Shown here piece after piece: positions 24,801-31,339 of a stretch of DNA of 64,000 nucleotides. Position 1 is the first letter of the stretch, and each line of letters begins with the position of its first letter. Below the pieces are notes generated by a model that worked only from the letters and a program-made list of their open reading frames with translations, searched no databases and had not been told where the DNA came from. The position numbers and the translations under genes were made by a program. The stretch spans positions 11,565,127 to 11,629,126 of the forward strand of contig JARUPZ010000003.1 in the NCBI GenBank assembly GCA_031213475.1, given 5' to 3'. This DNA comes from Nereocystis luetkeana. Lineage: Eukaryota > Sar > Phaeophyceae > Laminariales > Laminariaceae.

Positions 24801-27800
24801 TCGACATAGTACATCGTTTTGAGGAGCTTCTCAACGTCGGCTAATCACTCGTAAAACATTCTTCCCGTTTGAAAAAAACAAAGAAATATATATGAAGAAA
24901 AAACAAAGGGAAACTCAGAAGGAAAATGAAACCTGTCGACGAAGTCGAACTTCCCCTCTGCACGTACCTTCAAGCTTACCTTCCGGCTCAACATCTACAC
25001 GTGCAGGCGTACTCACCCTTCATTATCATTCGGCGAGTTGGCATTACACCATTACAGTACTTTTATATGATGGCAGGCATGCTACCTCTCGAACGGATAC
25101 CTCAATTGGAAGTAATTTTAGTAGATCAGAAGGACAGATGAGGGAACAGCGCAGTCGGCGGGCAACAAAGGTGTCAAAGTTGATGCGATGGTTGACGTCA
25201 AGACCGCCCGTCAAAGACCATCCGTCAAGGACTCCCCCCCATGACAACGAGTATAACGAGTCTACAGAGAGGCCTTGGCACAGCGGGTCAAAACTACCAG
25301 GTACGGTGTAGACCGTCAACCGATACCTTCAAGGACCTGCCCCCATTAAAAACTAGTGTATTGAGTCTACAAACGCCTTGGCGCGACGGGTCAAAATGAT
25401 GTAGACCGTGCACCGACATGTTTGGCAGGTAAGGCCTCAAACACGACGAGGGCACCCTCGGTTGATTCCCCCGGGGATTAGATGGAGGCCGAGGCCATTT
25501 CGCGTCGTCGCAGACAGGCGCTACATTTATCGGGTCAAGTGGCACACTGTACTCTTGTACGGCGCAGAAGGAATGCACCAACCACGTGAAACGAAAACAG
25601 TGTTGCAGCGATGTCAGGGTGGCTTGCTGTCAATCGCACGTATATGTACACGTACCTCTGCTCATACCTTTTTGGGAACCGCAAGCACATCGTGTGTTTA
25701 GGAATCCCACAAAAACAACCACCCGTCGCAAGGTGTCGGTAAAACGTCTACGGAGACCTGCCAGTAAAACGCAACGACCAATCACCTCCTACCCCCCCAC
25801 TTCCCCCTCCACCTCCCCCCCCCCCGCCTCCCCCCTCTCCCGCGCCCCCGCCCTCCCTCCCCTTCCCTTTCCCCCCCTCGCACAATACGTTGACCGTGCG
25901 ACCTCTTTAACCCTATCCTTGCACCGTGTCCAGATACTTCTTCTTTCAGTGGTGCATTCGAGTGCTTCGACTGTGCAGGCGAGGCCGTCACTTACGTCTC
26001 TGGCGAGGTCCTGTGCCTCGACCCATCGTCCCCCGACTACGCCTGTGGCGAGGCAGCAAAAAGTGCCATACCTAACCAGGTGAGGCGAAAAAGGTCCCGC
26101 GAGGAATCCGACCGTACATTGATACATATCTTGACGACGACTCAATTTTTTTTTCATCCGCTGCTGTGCTATATATGGTATGTGTGTATATGTGTCTAGC
26201 GTACCGTCGGTATGCTGGACGAGGTATAAACATGCTCAGGCGAGACATTAATCTGGTGTAGTAAAATGCCTGGTGGTACTACCGTGCGCATTTTTTAAAG
26301 CGCCGTGTGCAACCGCGCAATACTACAAACCTCAAGAGTATGATAGTGGGGAATCGTACCATGTCCATGATTAGGGAAAGCGGAGGCCACTGCATGCAAT
26401 AAACTGGAATAGGACAGGCGAAGTGTATGAACACGCTCCGGCACTCTCGACGTTGAGACCTGGTGCTGTATGCCGTATATGATATATGCAACTTTAAGGC
26501 GGCTGGCAAGAATATTATTCCAGTCAGGCGACAAGCACTGCTTGTTGGTATACGGAGTAGTACCAGCGATCTCGGCGTCGCACAGGCGTACAGTATACAG
26601 GGGTCTACAATCGAAATCATCGCACGTTCGAACCATGACACACCAGATTCGACGAACTGGCGATAGGAGACAATTAATAACACTATTGAGACAAGCCGAT
26701 CTGTTTGGTCTGCTCTCTGTCGACTAGGGTTAGCGAGCCTCGGCAATACTATTTGACTGGCAAGCGACCCGAGCCTTGGAGAATGGGCACAATTGCCGTA
26801 ATTCAACTGACTTTTATCAGCGCAGCGCAAAACGCTGCAGTATTTTGAACAAATACCGTCTACGCGCGTGTACAGTAGGCGGGAGTCGAGGGTAGTGGGA
26901 GGGGGGGGGTCACCCCTCCATATCTGGCTCGCTGGTTTGATTTGTATTGACGCGCAGCGTTCGCTGACCCTAGTGATTGTTTTCCAAAGACGAACAGAGG
27001 CAAAGAGCTTCTCCATCACATGATAGAAACAACCGATAGAGTCATATTACACTCCCTCCTCGGCCTCAGACCTGCATCCTATATGCAGACTTACGATGCC
27101 GTTCACGTTTTTACCGCCCTTGCATGATCTGAATGACTATAGTATTCTATTCCGCCGTTGTTGCTGTTTGTCACAGAGAGCTAGCAAGAAGTTCAGTTTT
27201 TTCGTTTGGCCCTCAACCAATAGCACACCCTTCTCCCGACCGAAGACCTGCTGCCTGCCATTGTGCGCAGACTTTTACAATATTCTGAATTGAAATGACG
27301 TTTTCCGCCCTTTTTGTTGTTCTTCTTCCCGTACACAGGGAGCTCTCTGCGACTCTTGTGATCGTTCGATCGCCGTTGACTGGCCTTTAGTTGGGAATGG
27401 AGGGTGTCAGAGGTGGCTCAACAACGAGGGGTGCCTGTGGGACGGAGGGTGAGAAAGCTCCGTGATGAAAGCGACACCGAATCTAGTATGATATCTATGT
27501 ACCTGGCACATACTTTTTGCGGCCAAACTAGGCGTCGACGCGAGATCCAACCACAGTTGTATTTAGATAGGTATACCATTTCCGGTATTGTTAGTACAGG
27601 CAGTAAAAATGCTTCCATGAGTTAGCGAGAAGTAATTCGCCATACGTTGGGCTTAGCGAAAGAACGACATGAGAAGCAACGACACGCTTTAGAAACAATG
27701 ACACAACGGGCATAAACAACTGTACTTGTGAAGTTGGAAAAAGTCGAACGCGTTCCTGTATTTTATGTGCGTGTTATCTCCCTCCCTAGCCGACGCCTCT

Positions 27801-28003
27801 TTCGTCTCCGTCCCTCCCGCTGTGCACGCACCCGCCCATCCCCGGTATGCTCTACCGTGTGCCTAACGCCTTCCACCTGATACCTGTTATACTTCACGGG
27901 GCATTCCAGAGACTGCTGCGAGGCTACCTGCGTGGAGGAGGAAGGCCCACGCGGTCAAACCTGTGGTTCAATGGGGTACAACTGCCGCGCGCCAACCGAC
28001 TAG
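1767..28003 (+). CDS. KP-43-like subtilase with five LNR modules (18 exons, 5' end outside window)
   Basis: Exons read by splice sites and protein family fit: 1767-1849, 3883-4214, 6659-6743, 7252-7319, 8085-8186, 9132-9311, 10775-10892, 12857-13014, 14735-14902, 16608-16702, 18324-18616, 19838-20057, 21416-21536, 23123-23351, 24220-24447, 25934-26079, 27339-27448, 27910-28003. All junctions are AG/GT and all phases agree, giving 942 codons and TAG at 28001-28003. The order is the Asn/Ser part of an S8 serine peptidase, a beta-barrel as in KP-43-type subtilases, then five Lin-12/Notch repeats separated by Ser/Thr/Pro linkers. Such proteins are normally secreted or surface proteases; the Ca-binding LNRs suggest an extracellular setting. 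The Asp and His exons and the signal peptide must lie left of the window: no GHGTHVAG-like segment was seen in 1-1766. Introns are 0.3-2.9 kb and full of repeats. Substrate and regulation cannot be inferred. Confidence 0.9.
2392..2630. repeat. ACTAAT/ACTGAT microsatellite
   Basis: Hexanucleotide units ATACTA and ATACTG run for about 240 bp with a switch from ACTAAT to ACTGAT near 2535. The hydrophobic (IL)n or (SI)n frames it opens on both strands are artefacts of the repeat. Confidence 0.9.
3000..3225. repeat. Poly-C/CCCCCT low-complexity tract
   Basis: Almost pure C and T on the + strand within the intron before exon 3883-4214. Similar C-rich tracts recur at 22330-22590, 22970-23100, 23415-23445, 23655-23695, 24135-24190, 25790-25885 and 31070-31160. 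Confidence 0.85.
3304..3385. repeat. 15-bp minisatellite CCCGCATACGTTAAC, five units
   Basis: Five near-identical 15-bp units in tandem, each with the ACGTTAAC core. Confidence 0.85.
3682..3873. repeat. GATATCACC microsatellite abutting a 3' splice site
   Basis: Roughly twenty 9-bp units of GATATCACC or GATACCACC end only about 10 bp before the acceptor at 3881-3882. The Ile-Thr-Asp frame it opens runs into the exon but is intronic by comparison with the family. Confidence 0.85.
4459..4547. mobile_element. MITE family 1 (piggyBac-like ends), copy 1
   Basis: Terminal inverted repeats CCCTTTTAGAACTGCAGTCC and its complement ACTGCGGTCCTAAAAGGG bound an 89-bp element without coding capacity. 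The flanking tetranucleotides are TTAG and TGTC, degenerate compared with the TTAA pair of the copy at 6046. Confidence 0.75.
4722..4819. mobile_element. MITE family 2 copy (diverged)
   Basis: TTACGGGCGACGATAG...AATAGGACC on the left and GGTCCTATTTGCTACGG on the right form an imperfect inverted repeat related to the better copy at 24491-24595. A TA dinucleotide lies on each side. Confidence 0.6.
5791..5814. repeat. Interstitial telomere-type array, (TAACCC)4
   Basis: Four perfect TAACCC units inside an intron, preceded by diverged CTCAACCCGACCCC. Confidence 0.85.
6046..6135. mobile_element. MITE family 1 copy 2, flanked by TTAA
   Basis: CCCTTTTAGTACCGCAGTTC at the left and its near complement at the right (GCGGTTCTAAAAGGG) bound 90 bp, with TTAA at 6042-6045 and 6136-6139. 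TTAA target duplication plus a CCC start is the hallmark of piggyBac-type elements. A partial, rearranged repeat of the same sequence follows at about 6150-6245. Confidence 0.8.
8195..8350. repeat. Degenerate GGCGTTAGTCTA minisatellite
   Basis: Directly after exon 8085-8186, about ten diverged units with core TAGTCTAGGC or GGCGTTAGTCTA of roughly 12-18 bp. Confidence 0.6.
8438..8475. repeat. GTT microsatellite
   Basis: Uninterrupted GTT units (about 12). A shorter (GTT)n occurs at 8573-8588. Confidence 0.85.
8660..8790 (+). pseudogene. Probable decayed copy of subtilase exon 6
   Basis: About 29 bp starting near 8684 match the start of the coding exon at 9137 at roughly four of five positions: ATGACCCACGGTGCTGG against ATGGTCCACGGCGCTGA. 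In that frame it reads LVMTHGAGGMSGQYI and later HRFGLG, comparable with VMVHGADAMGG and RGFGRV. The nearest AG acceptor (before CGGGCTGG) would place it out of phase with exon 8085-8186, so it is probably a relic rather than an alternative exon. Confidence 0.4.
9350..9475. repeat. CTAT microsatellite left of a SINE
   Basis: Tetranucleotide TATC units, interrupted, ending at the poly-T (poly-A on the other strand) end of the SINE at 9475. Confidence 0.85.
9475..9820 (-). mobile_element. tRNA-derived SINE, full copy on - strand
   Basis: Read on the - strand it starts CGCCCCGGTGGTTCAAGTGG (A-box-like), has the B-box-like GGATTCGAGCCCC, and then a body shared with the copy at 55660-55996: a TTGCAAAAATAAA region, GTCGACGAGGG, CGCGATAAAAATGAAGGC. 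It ends in an A-rich tail (poly-T here, 9476-9485). It has no coding capacity. Amplification would need a LINE reverse transcriptase from elsewhere. Confidence 0.85.
9826..10002. repeat. CTAT microsatellite right of the SINE
   Basis: TATC and TATA units continue on the far side of the SINE, so the element inserted in, or seeded, this array. Confidence 0.85.
10330..10412. repeat. GGTTACAAT 9-bp minisatellite
   Basis: About nine units of GGTTACAAT with single changes; no gene signal. Confidence 0.8.
10775..14902 (+). CDS. Subtilase C-terminal beta-barrel and first Ser/Thr/Pro linker (three exons)
   Basis: Exon 10775-10892 encodes VELKVTLVWMDPP and LLHDLDLMLFSSTG, matching the LKVTLVWTDPP...LVNDLDL signature of the beta-barrel after the KP-43-type catalytic domain. 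Exon 12857-13014 gives NGLSECCDTVNNIERVVV and EYTVRVIANELVEDDQQ. Exon 14735-14902 opens AYSLIISGG and ends in a PTSAPTNSPTPVPEPP linker. The DDQQ/AYSLIISGG join restores the usual final strand. In known relatives this barrel packs on the catalytic domain and helps stability or substrate access; here that is inference. Exon 12857-13014 is the third of three tandem copies of its own region; the two upstream copies are treated separately. Confidence 0.88.
12165..12440 (+). repeat. Composite intronic repeat, copy 1 (3' part)
   Basis: Contains AATTAACTCATCATTGAAGC, CACCTCACGGCGCTTCGCGC, CGGCATTGTAGGGATATGAG and ATGAGATCGAGTACATCTC, then a C-tract. The same ordered blocks recur at 14563-14710, 22606-22965 and 23750-24145. 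Confidence 0.8.
12465..12790 (+). pseudogene. Two decayed tandem copies of the beta-barrel exon
   Basis: Copy 1 (about 12465-12610) keeps the acceptor context AAAG/GGAC and the open phase-1 frame IYSNGLTESCDTVNNIKRV, but then runs into a poly-C stretch and loses the final strand and donor. Copy 2 (about 12655-12790) is frameshifted (DTEKCFERVV) and is also cut by poly-C. They are read as relics of a local triplication; copy 1 might still be spliced occasionally. Confidence 0.6.
12857..13014 (+). repeat. Third copy of a ~190-bp tandem exon repeat (functional copy)
   Basis: The sequence from the acceptor AAAG/GGAGC through the DTVNNIERVVV codons and the following C-tract is repeated three times at about 12470, 12660 and 12850. 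This copy alone continues into the family-typical strand EYTVRVIANEL and has the donor that splices in phase to 14735, so it is taken as the coding exon. Confidence 0.75.
14563..14730 (+). repeat. Composite intronic repeat, copy 2 (truncated)
   Basis: Starts at CCTTACGGCGCTTCGCGCTT and runs to CATGATATTGAGTACACCCC plus poly-C, which here directly forms the pyrimidine tract of the acceptor at 14733-14734. Confidence 0.75.
15690..16060 (+). repeat. Three ~120-bp tandem units
   Basis: Units begin near 15715, 15845 and 15965 with GTTGAAGCTA-like sequence, carry CAATAGTCTACTGTAGGCC, and end in a T-rich TTGTTATTGTT block. The start is related to the GTGATCAATGTTGAAG repeat at 19725 and 21075. Confidence 0.7.
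16377..16417 (+). repeat. GGGTC pentanucleotide array
   Basis: Seven or so GGGTC/GGTTC units on the + strand, enough runs of three G for a G-quadruplex. CCCGA-rich counterparts follow at 16455-16505 in the opposite sense, so a fold-back is possible. Confidence 0.75.
16608..18616 (+). CDS. LNR module 1 and Cys-rich spacer (two exons)
   Basis: Exon 16608-16702 reads DWIGDGWCDSVMNNAECYFDG and exon 18324-18616 continues DCCADTC. Together they form one complete Lin-12/Notch repeat with the GDGxCD calcium-site pattern and the DGGDCC end. The intron splits the Gly codon before DCC. The rest of exon 18324-18616 carries YVCEDSSSPSKLFC, a linker with potential N-glycosylation sites NQT, NGT and NDT, and CANCDPAMKDFFYTIG leading into module 2. 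LNRs in Notch and pappalysins bind Ca and control protease access; the role here is inferred only from that. Confidence 0.88.
17646..17832 (+). repeat. Composite intronic repeat, copy 3 (5' part, internally duplicated)
   Basis: Two tandem units of AACGTAATGAGCGCCCA...TCTAATTAGGAGTAGGA are followed by GTCTCGAAAGGGATGCGTGG and a C-tract. The right half of the element is absent. Confidence 0.7.
18905..18955. repeat. TA/TG microsatellite
   Basis: Alternating TA and TG dinucleotides in an intron; another TA run is at about 19499-19535. Confidence 0.8.
19560..19795 (+). repeat. Dispersed ~230-bp repeat, copy 1
   Basis: Shares AAGCCGAAAGTTGGCACAGA, GACTTGGTGCGTGGG, CCTTTTGTTTCCGAGG and ATCATGCTGCACATTGTCGG with 21130-21325, in the same orientation and in adjacent introns. 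Confidence 0.8.
19838..20057 (+). CDS. LNR module 2 (single exon)
   Basis: Encodes GDGVCDEWSNVASCGFDGG followed by DCCEDTC, a complete LNR without the internal intron seen in modules 1, 4 and 5. A TTTTPAP linker, RTCFDPSSTLSLCG, and an end at YYAALC follow. The donor leaves AG, which joins G of the next exon to give Arg in a C-x-x-C pair (CREC). This phase match places the start of the next exon at 21416 rather than at the AG nearer its LNR motif. Confidence 0.87.
20871..21060 (+). repeat. ~190-bp repeat, inverted with respect to 33490-33665
   Basis: Contains ATTCGATGAAAATCGACGAG, TGTGACCACGGCTTGTCCAG and GAGGGTAAAACCTC, all found as complements at 33490-33665. A third fragment (TTAGGCTGGAAAGTAAAAGT) lies at 34290-34320. 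Confidence 0.8.
21070..21330 (+). repeat. Dispersed ~230-bp repeat, copy 2
   Basis: Same blocks as 19560-19795. Short diverged pieces of the GTGATCAATGTTGAAG end also occur near 2330, 5090 and 15710. Confidence 0.8.
21416..23351 (+). CDS. LNR module 3 and start of module 4 (two exons)
   Basis: Exon 21416-21536 gives ECPAFASELGSFVGDGFCDS and FFDGGDCCIDT, a full LNR. Exon 23123-23351 continues with CEDDRWTCPEEN, YVCLDPSSSTYLCG, and the C-x-x-C pair CETC, then the first two thirds of module 4: FQIGDGICDIDMNVEGCLWDAG. The donor after DAG is again at the codon before DCC. A long C-rich tract precedes the acceptor at 23122. Confidence 0.87.
22606..22965 (+). repeat. Composite intronic repeat, copy 4
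   Basis: GTCTCGAAAGGGATGCGTGG, C-tracts, GCTGTCATCCATATGCAAGT, CACCTCACGGCGCTTTGC and CATGAGATCGAGTACATCTC in the same order as copies 1 and 5. Confidence 0.75.
23750..24145 (+). repeat. Composite intronic repeat, copy 5 (most complete)
   Basis: Contains both halves: AACGTAATGAGCGCCCAATT, GTCTCGAAGGGGGTGCGTGG, then GAATTAAATTAACTCATTGA through CATGAAATCGAGTACATCTC and a poly-C end. It defines the element as about 400 bp, non-coding, in one orientation with respect to the host gene. Confidence 0.75.
24220..26079 (+). CDS. LNR module 4 end, long Ser/Thr/Pro linker, Cys spacer (two exons)
   Basis: Exon 24220-24447 begins DCCQNTCQLNRDLF, completing module 4. It then carries about 55 residues dominated by Ser, Thr and Pro (PTSTPTSSPTSL type), a likely O-glycosylated stalk, and ends CDDEG. 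Exon 25934-26079 gives FECFDCAGEAVTYVSG, VLCLDPSSPDYACG and IPNQ, the same CxDPSS motif found after modules 2 and 3. Phases 1 and 0 match the neighbours. Confidence 0.85.
24491..24595. mobile_element. MITE family 2 with TA target duplication
   Basis: About 28-bp inverted repeats (TTACGGGGGACCATAGTTAG and its complement ending CCCCCCGTAA) enclose a short AT-rich centre; TA flanks both ends (24489-24490, 24596-24597). This is the structure of Tc1/mariner-type (Stowaway-like) MITEs. It sits in the intron after exon 24220-24447. Confidence 0.8.
27339..28003 (+). CDS. LNR module 5 and C terminus of the subtilase (two exons)
   Basis: Exon 27339-27448 reads GALCDSCDRSIAVDWPLVG then NGGCQRWLNNEGCLWDGG. 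Exon 27910-28003 gives DCCEATCVEEEGPRGQTC and ends CRAPTD plus TAG. The LNR is degenerate: GDGxCD has become GNGGCQ, so two usual calcium ligands are missing although the cysteines remain. The stop is firm. An imperfect second copy of the last 45 bp, also ending in an in-frame-looking TAG, lies just downstream at about 28055-28104. Confidence 0.87.
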
Positions 28004-31000
28004 ACGAGTCATTTGTTTTACGGGCTTTACAGTTTATAGACGTCGGAGGTTGTCCAACACCTGTGGTTCAGTGCGGTATAACTGCCGTTGCGCCCTTCGA
28101 CTAGGAGCCGACAGAATTTACGAACTTTTACGATGATCGCCGGAGGCAACGAAGAAGCGGAAGAGATCAGAAGGCTGGCATAGGGTGTAGAGATTGACAC
28201 CCCGCGTCGCGAGATACGATGCCATGATGCCATACGTCGGCTGAGCTCCCTGTCGCGCATCAATCATACCATGCATCCGGGGTGTTGCGACCATTGTTCG
28301 CGGTATATCTGGGCTACTTTTACTATTACTAGACTGTTACTAGTACTAGTACTACTGTAATGCATGGCACAGTCTAGCGGCACTAAAGGTGCGGCTACAA
28401 AAACCCCCCCGGCATAGTACTGTTTCTCTGTACATACCTCGTACGGTAGTCTCGGAGTATGTACTGCCTAACGAGGTCTCGGCCGCACAACACACGTGCG
28501 ATTAAGCGAGTGGAATGAAGACAACAACACTGCTGTGCTACTGCTTGCTGTGCGCAAAGCGGTTAAGTCATGTGAAATGGCGGGCGGGGAGCAAGTGGTG
28601 ACGCAGGGTACGCTGTCGGCAAGTGGTTGACTAATTATGTGAACTGGTGAGAGGAGGGCAAAGCGGAAACTAAGGGTGCACTTTTAAGGCAGGTAGTTGC
28701 GTCGTTTGAATTGGTGAGCAGAGAGCGATTGGGGCGCTGCGCCGCTAAAGACCACAAAACAGGAATAGCGGAGGCCCACGAGGAAAGAACGTATCTCATA
28801 ATTCAAACAAATCTTGAAAAAATGGCCCCAACAGCGTGAAATACACCCGCTTTGAGAATATCACATGGAAGATGAATGGCGCTCCAGGCCAGTTCCCCAG
28901 TGTGAATTATCGGCCGTGGCCAAGAGGACACAGGGTCCGGAGGAGAAGGGCCCGGAGGAGCAGGAGGGGGAGGAGGAGGAGGAGAAGAGTGAACGAGTGT
29001 GCTTGGAGCACGCTTGCTTGTCTCAGCTCGACCGAAGCAACAATAAGACGATGCGAATGTCCTGGGCCAACAAAAAGCAAATCCGCCGTGACCCTGGGAC
29101 CCTACTCGATCGTCAGTCTGACCCTTTGACAACTGACTACTGCTGGGTAGGGTGGTAGCTATAAGCTTACTGTAGCATTCGATGCGGTCCCTACACCGCC
29201 TGCCTCCAGTTACGCACACAGCAGCAGCTGGTTCTCTACGCTCAAGTTTGTCTCCCACTACCTGCGGCGTACAGTCAGCCAATGCTAATAAAGGTTTCCA
29301 TGGAAGGGGGGGGGGCGATAACTCTTTCGATATAAAACCCTCAATGCCCGTCCGATCCCGGATCGATCCCCCCTCTTACACCGCATGCCTCTACTCCACG
29401 AAGGCAGCAACCAGCTCTCTGCTACTACAGGTATACTACTACTACTACTACTATTACTACTACTACTCTACTGCTGCTGCTTCCTGTATTCTGTATAGAA
29501 TACCAGGTAAGTAAGCAATTTCCACAGTATTAATAGTTGAACATTGCTTCCTACGAAGGCGACACGAAGTGATGCTCCAACGCCATCTCGAATACCAACA
29601 AGAATGCCGTTTTGACTGTCTGCCTGCCTACCTTTCTGGAATACCTTGAAGTTTTCTGCTTTCTGCCGTCAAACAATGTCGCTGCCTCAACGAAGTTGAT
29701 TCAGTCTCTACAAAAAAAAAACTCACAAAAAAAACAAAAACAGAAGAAAATTTAACTCACGGAAACGAAACAAAATAGAGATAGACTACTGTACTGTAGA
29801 CTAAAGACGTCCGCAACAAAATATTTCCTTTCCCTTCGGATTCCTTACAGTTTTCAATTTATTTACGGTGATGATGGAAAAGCTGTTCCTGACTGATCGA
29901 CGTCGGGTCTCATTGGTGCTGCCTACACATTCGAGGATGGCGAAGAAAATAAAGCTGAAATAAAACGCGACAGCATGACCAGCATGACCACCATTCGGTG
30001 CAACTAACTGCTGTGCGAGAGCCAACTAAACGCGCCACAGCCGGTTAGCCCTTCTTCCAAAAGCAACAGCAACAACAAAAAACAGAAACAGCACCAGGCA
30101 AAAAACTGTAGACCTACTCGCGGAAGACATGGAAGCACAAAAAAATACTTTTACAATATTATATTTTATCATCGTACACGCAGACTATATACTGCGGGTA
30201 GAAAACCTTGAGTGTCGGTCGCTGGTGCCCCGTTCAACACTATAAGCACATTCATACCCAGGCGTCGTAGAGCAGGTGATGCGCAGTGGAGCCAGCGGGG
30301 GGCGCGTCCTCCACCGCCTATTTTCGTAGTAGTAGTAATCGGCGCGCGGGGGGGGGGGGCGTAGAGGATAGGAAATAATCGGCGAGGGGGGAGGGGGTGA
30401 CACGGGGGGGGAACGGTATCGGGGGAGGAGAAGGAAACGTAGGAGGGGGCGGGCGGGCGGGCGGGGGGGGTAGGGCGAGGGGCAGGGAGAGGGACAGACA
30501 GTGGGCGCGGGGGGGGGGGAGGGGGTGGTGAATGATTCCTGAGAATCAAAACGCAAACATACATGCTGAAAGCACCGGGTAGTACATCGTGGTACACGGG
30601 AACTGCTCAAACAAACGTACCAGACATTACGTGTATCGCACGTACGCACGCCACTACAGTAATGCATACTCTTAATGATGCATGCAGAAAAGGCGAGTCT
30701 TTAGTTACCGGTTTCGTGTTGAATTAATGGTCTGTCGCATCAACTTCAAAATTTTGTTTACAGCAGTTTGCCATCCGACAAGAGGGAGTGCAATTCAAAT
30801 ACTCCATCGTATCCGTTGGTACTCGTACTTGTACCATTTAATATCTATAGTTATGCACCTACCGTTCCGCCCGTTTGTTTGCATGTACGTTGCTGTATGT
30901 GCGAGCGCGTATGCCCGTGTGCGCATGTATAGTATGTCTTTCTTTGTGTACGAACATATATTACGTTGTTTATTTGCTGTCTACCAGGTATCTTTCTTTG

Positions 31001-31339
31001 TGTACGAACATATCTTACGTTGTTTATTCGCTGTCTAAGTACGCAACAATCCAGCTATTGCAACTCACTTACTCCCCCCCCATCCCGCACCGCCCCCTCG
31101 CTCCTTCCTCCCCTCCCTACCCACCCTCCCACCCTACCCCCCCCCCCCTACCCCCATCCCTGTCACCCAAAGATGGAATTTCAACCATGAAGAGGCACTA
31201 CTGTACGATGATACACGTGGGGGTCAATGTGCGGCTGGCGGACGCAACATAAAATCGTCTCATACTACGTAAACTGGTACAGTACATAAAATATAGCCAT
31301 ACAACTATACGCCAAACAACACCGGCACGGCCTGGTACG
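28004..31339. other. Intergenic, no supported gene
   Basis: Short open frames here are low-complexity. The 28865-29158 frame (acidic, Glu-rich) and the Pro/Ser-rich frames over the G-rich block at 30335-30530 have no family resemblance or supported splice sites. An ACT microsatellite lies at 29430-29470. Confidence 0.5.
30335..30530 (+). repeat. G-rich purine tract
   Basis: Nearly continuous runs of G on the + strand, with many runs of at least four G. It opens spurious Pro-rich frames on the - strand. Confidence 0.85.

Noticed and set aside
26279..27019. 246-codon - strand frame
   Set aside because: Sits antisense in a subtilase intron, with no recognisable domain or conserved motif and a composition like random sequence.
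28865..29158. 97-codon acidic frame
   Set aside because: The Glu-rich stretch arises from GGA/GAG repeats; there are no matching splice partners and no family. It could be revisited with RNA data.
30169..30667. Pro/Ser-rich frames on the - strand
   Set aside because: Low-complexity translation of the G-rich tract.
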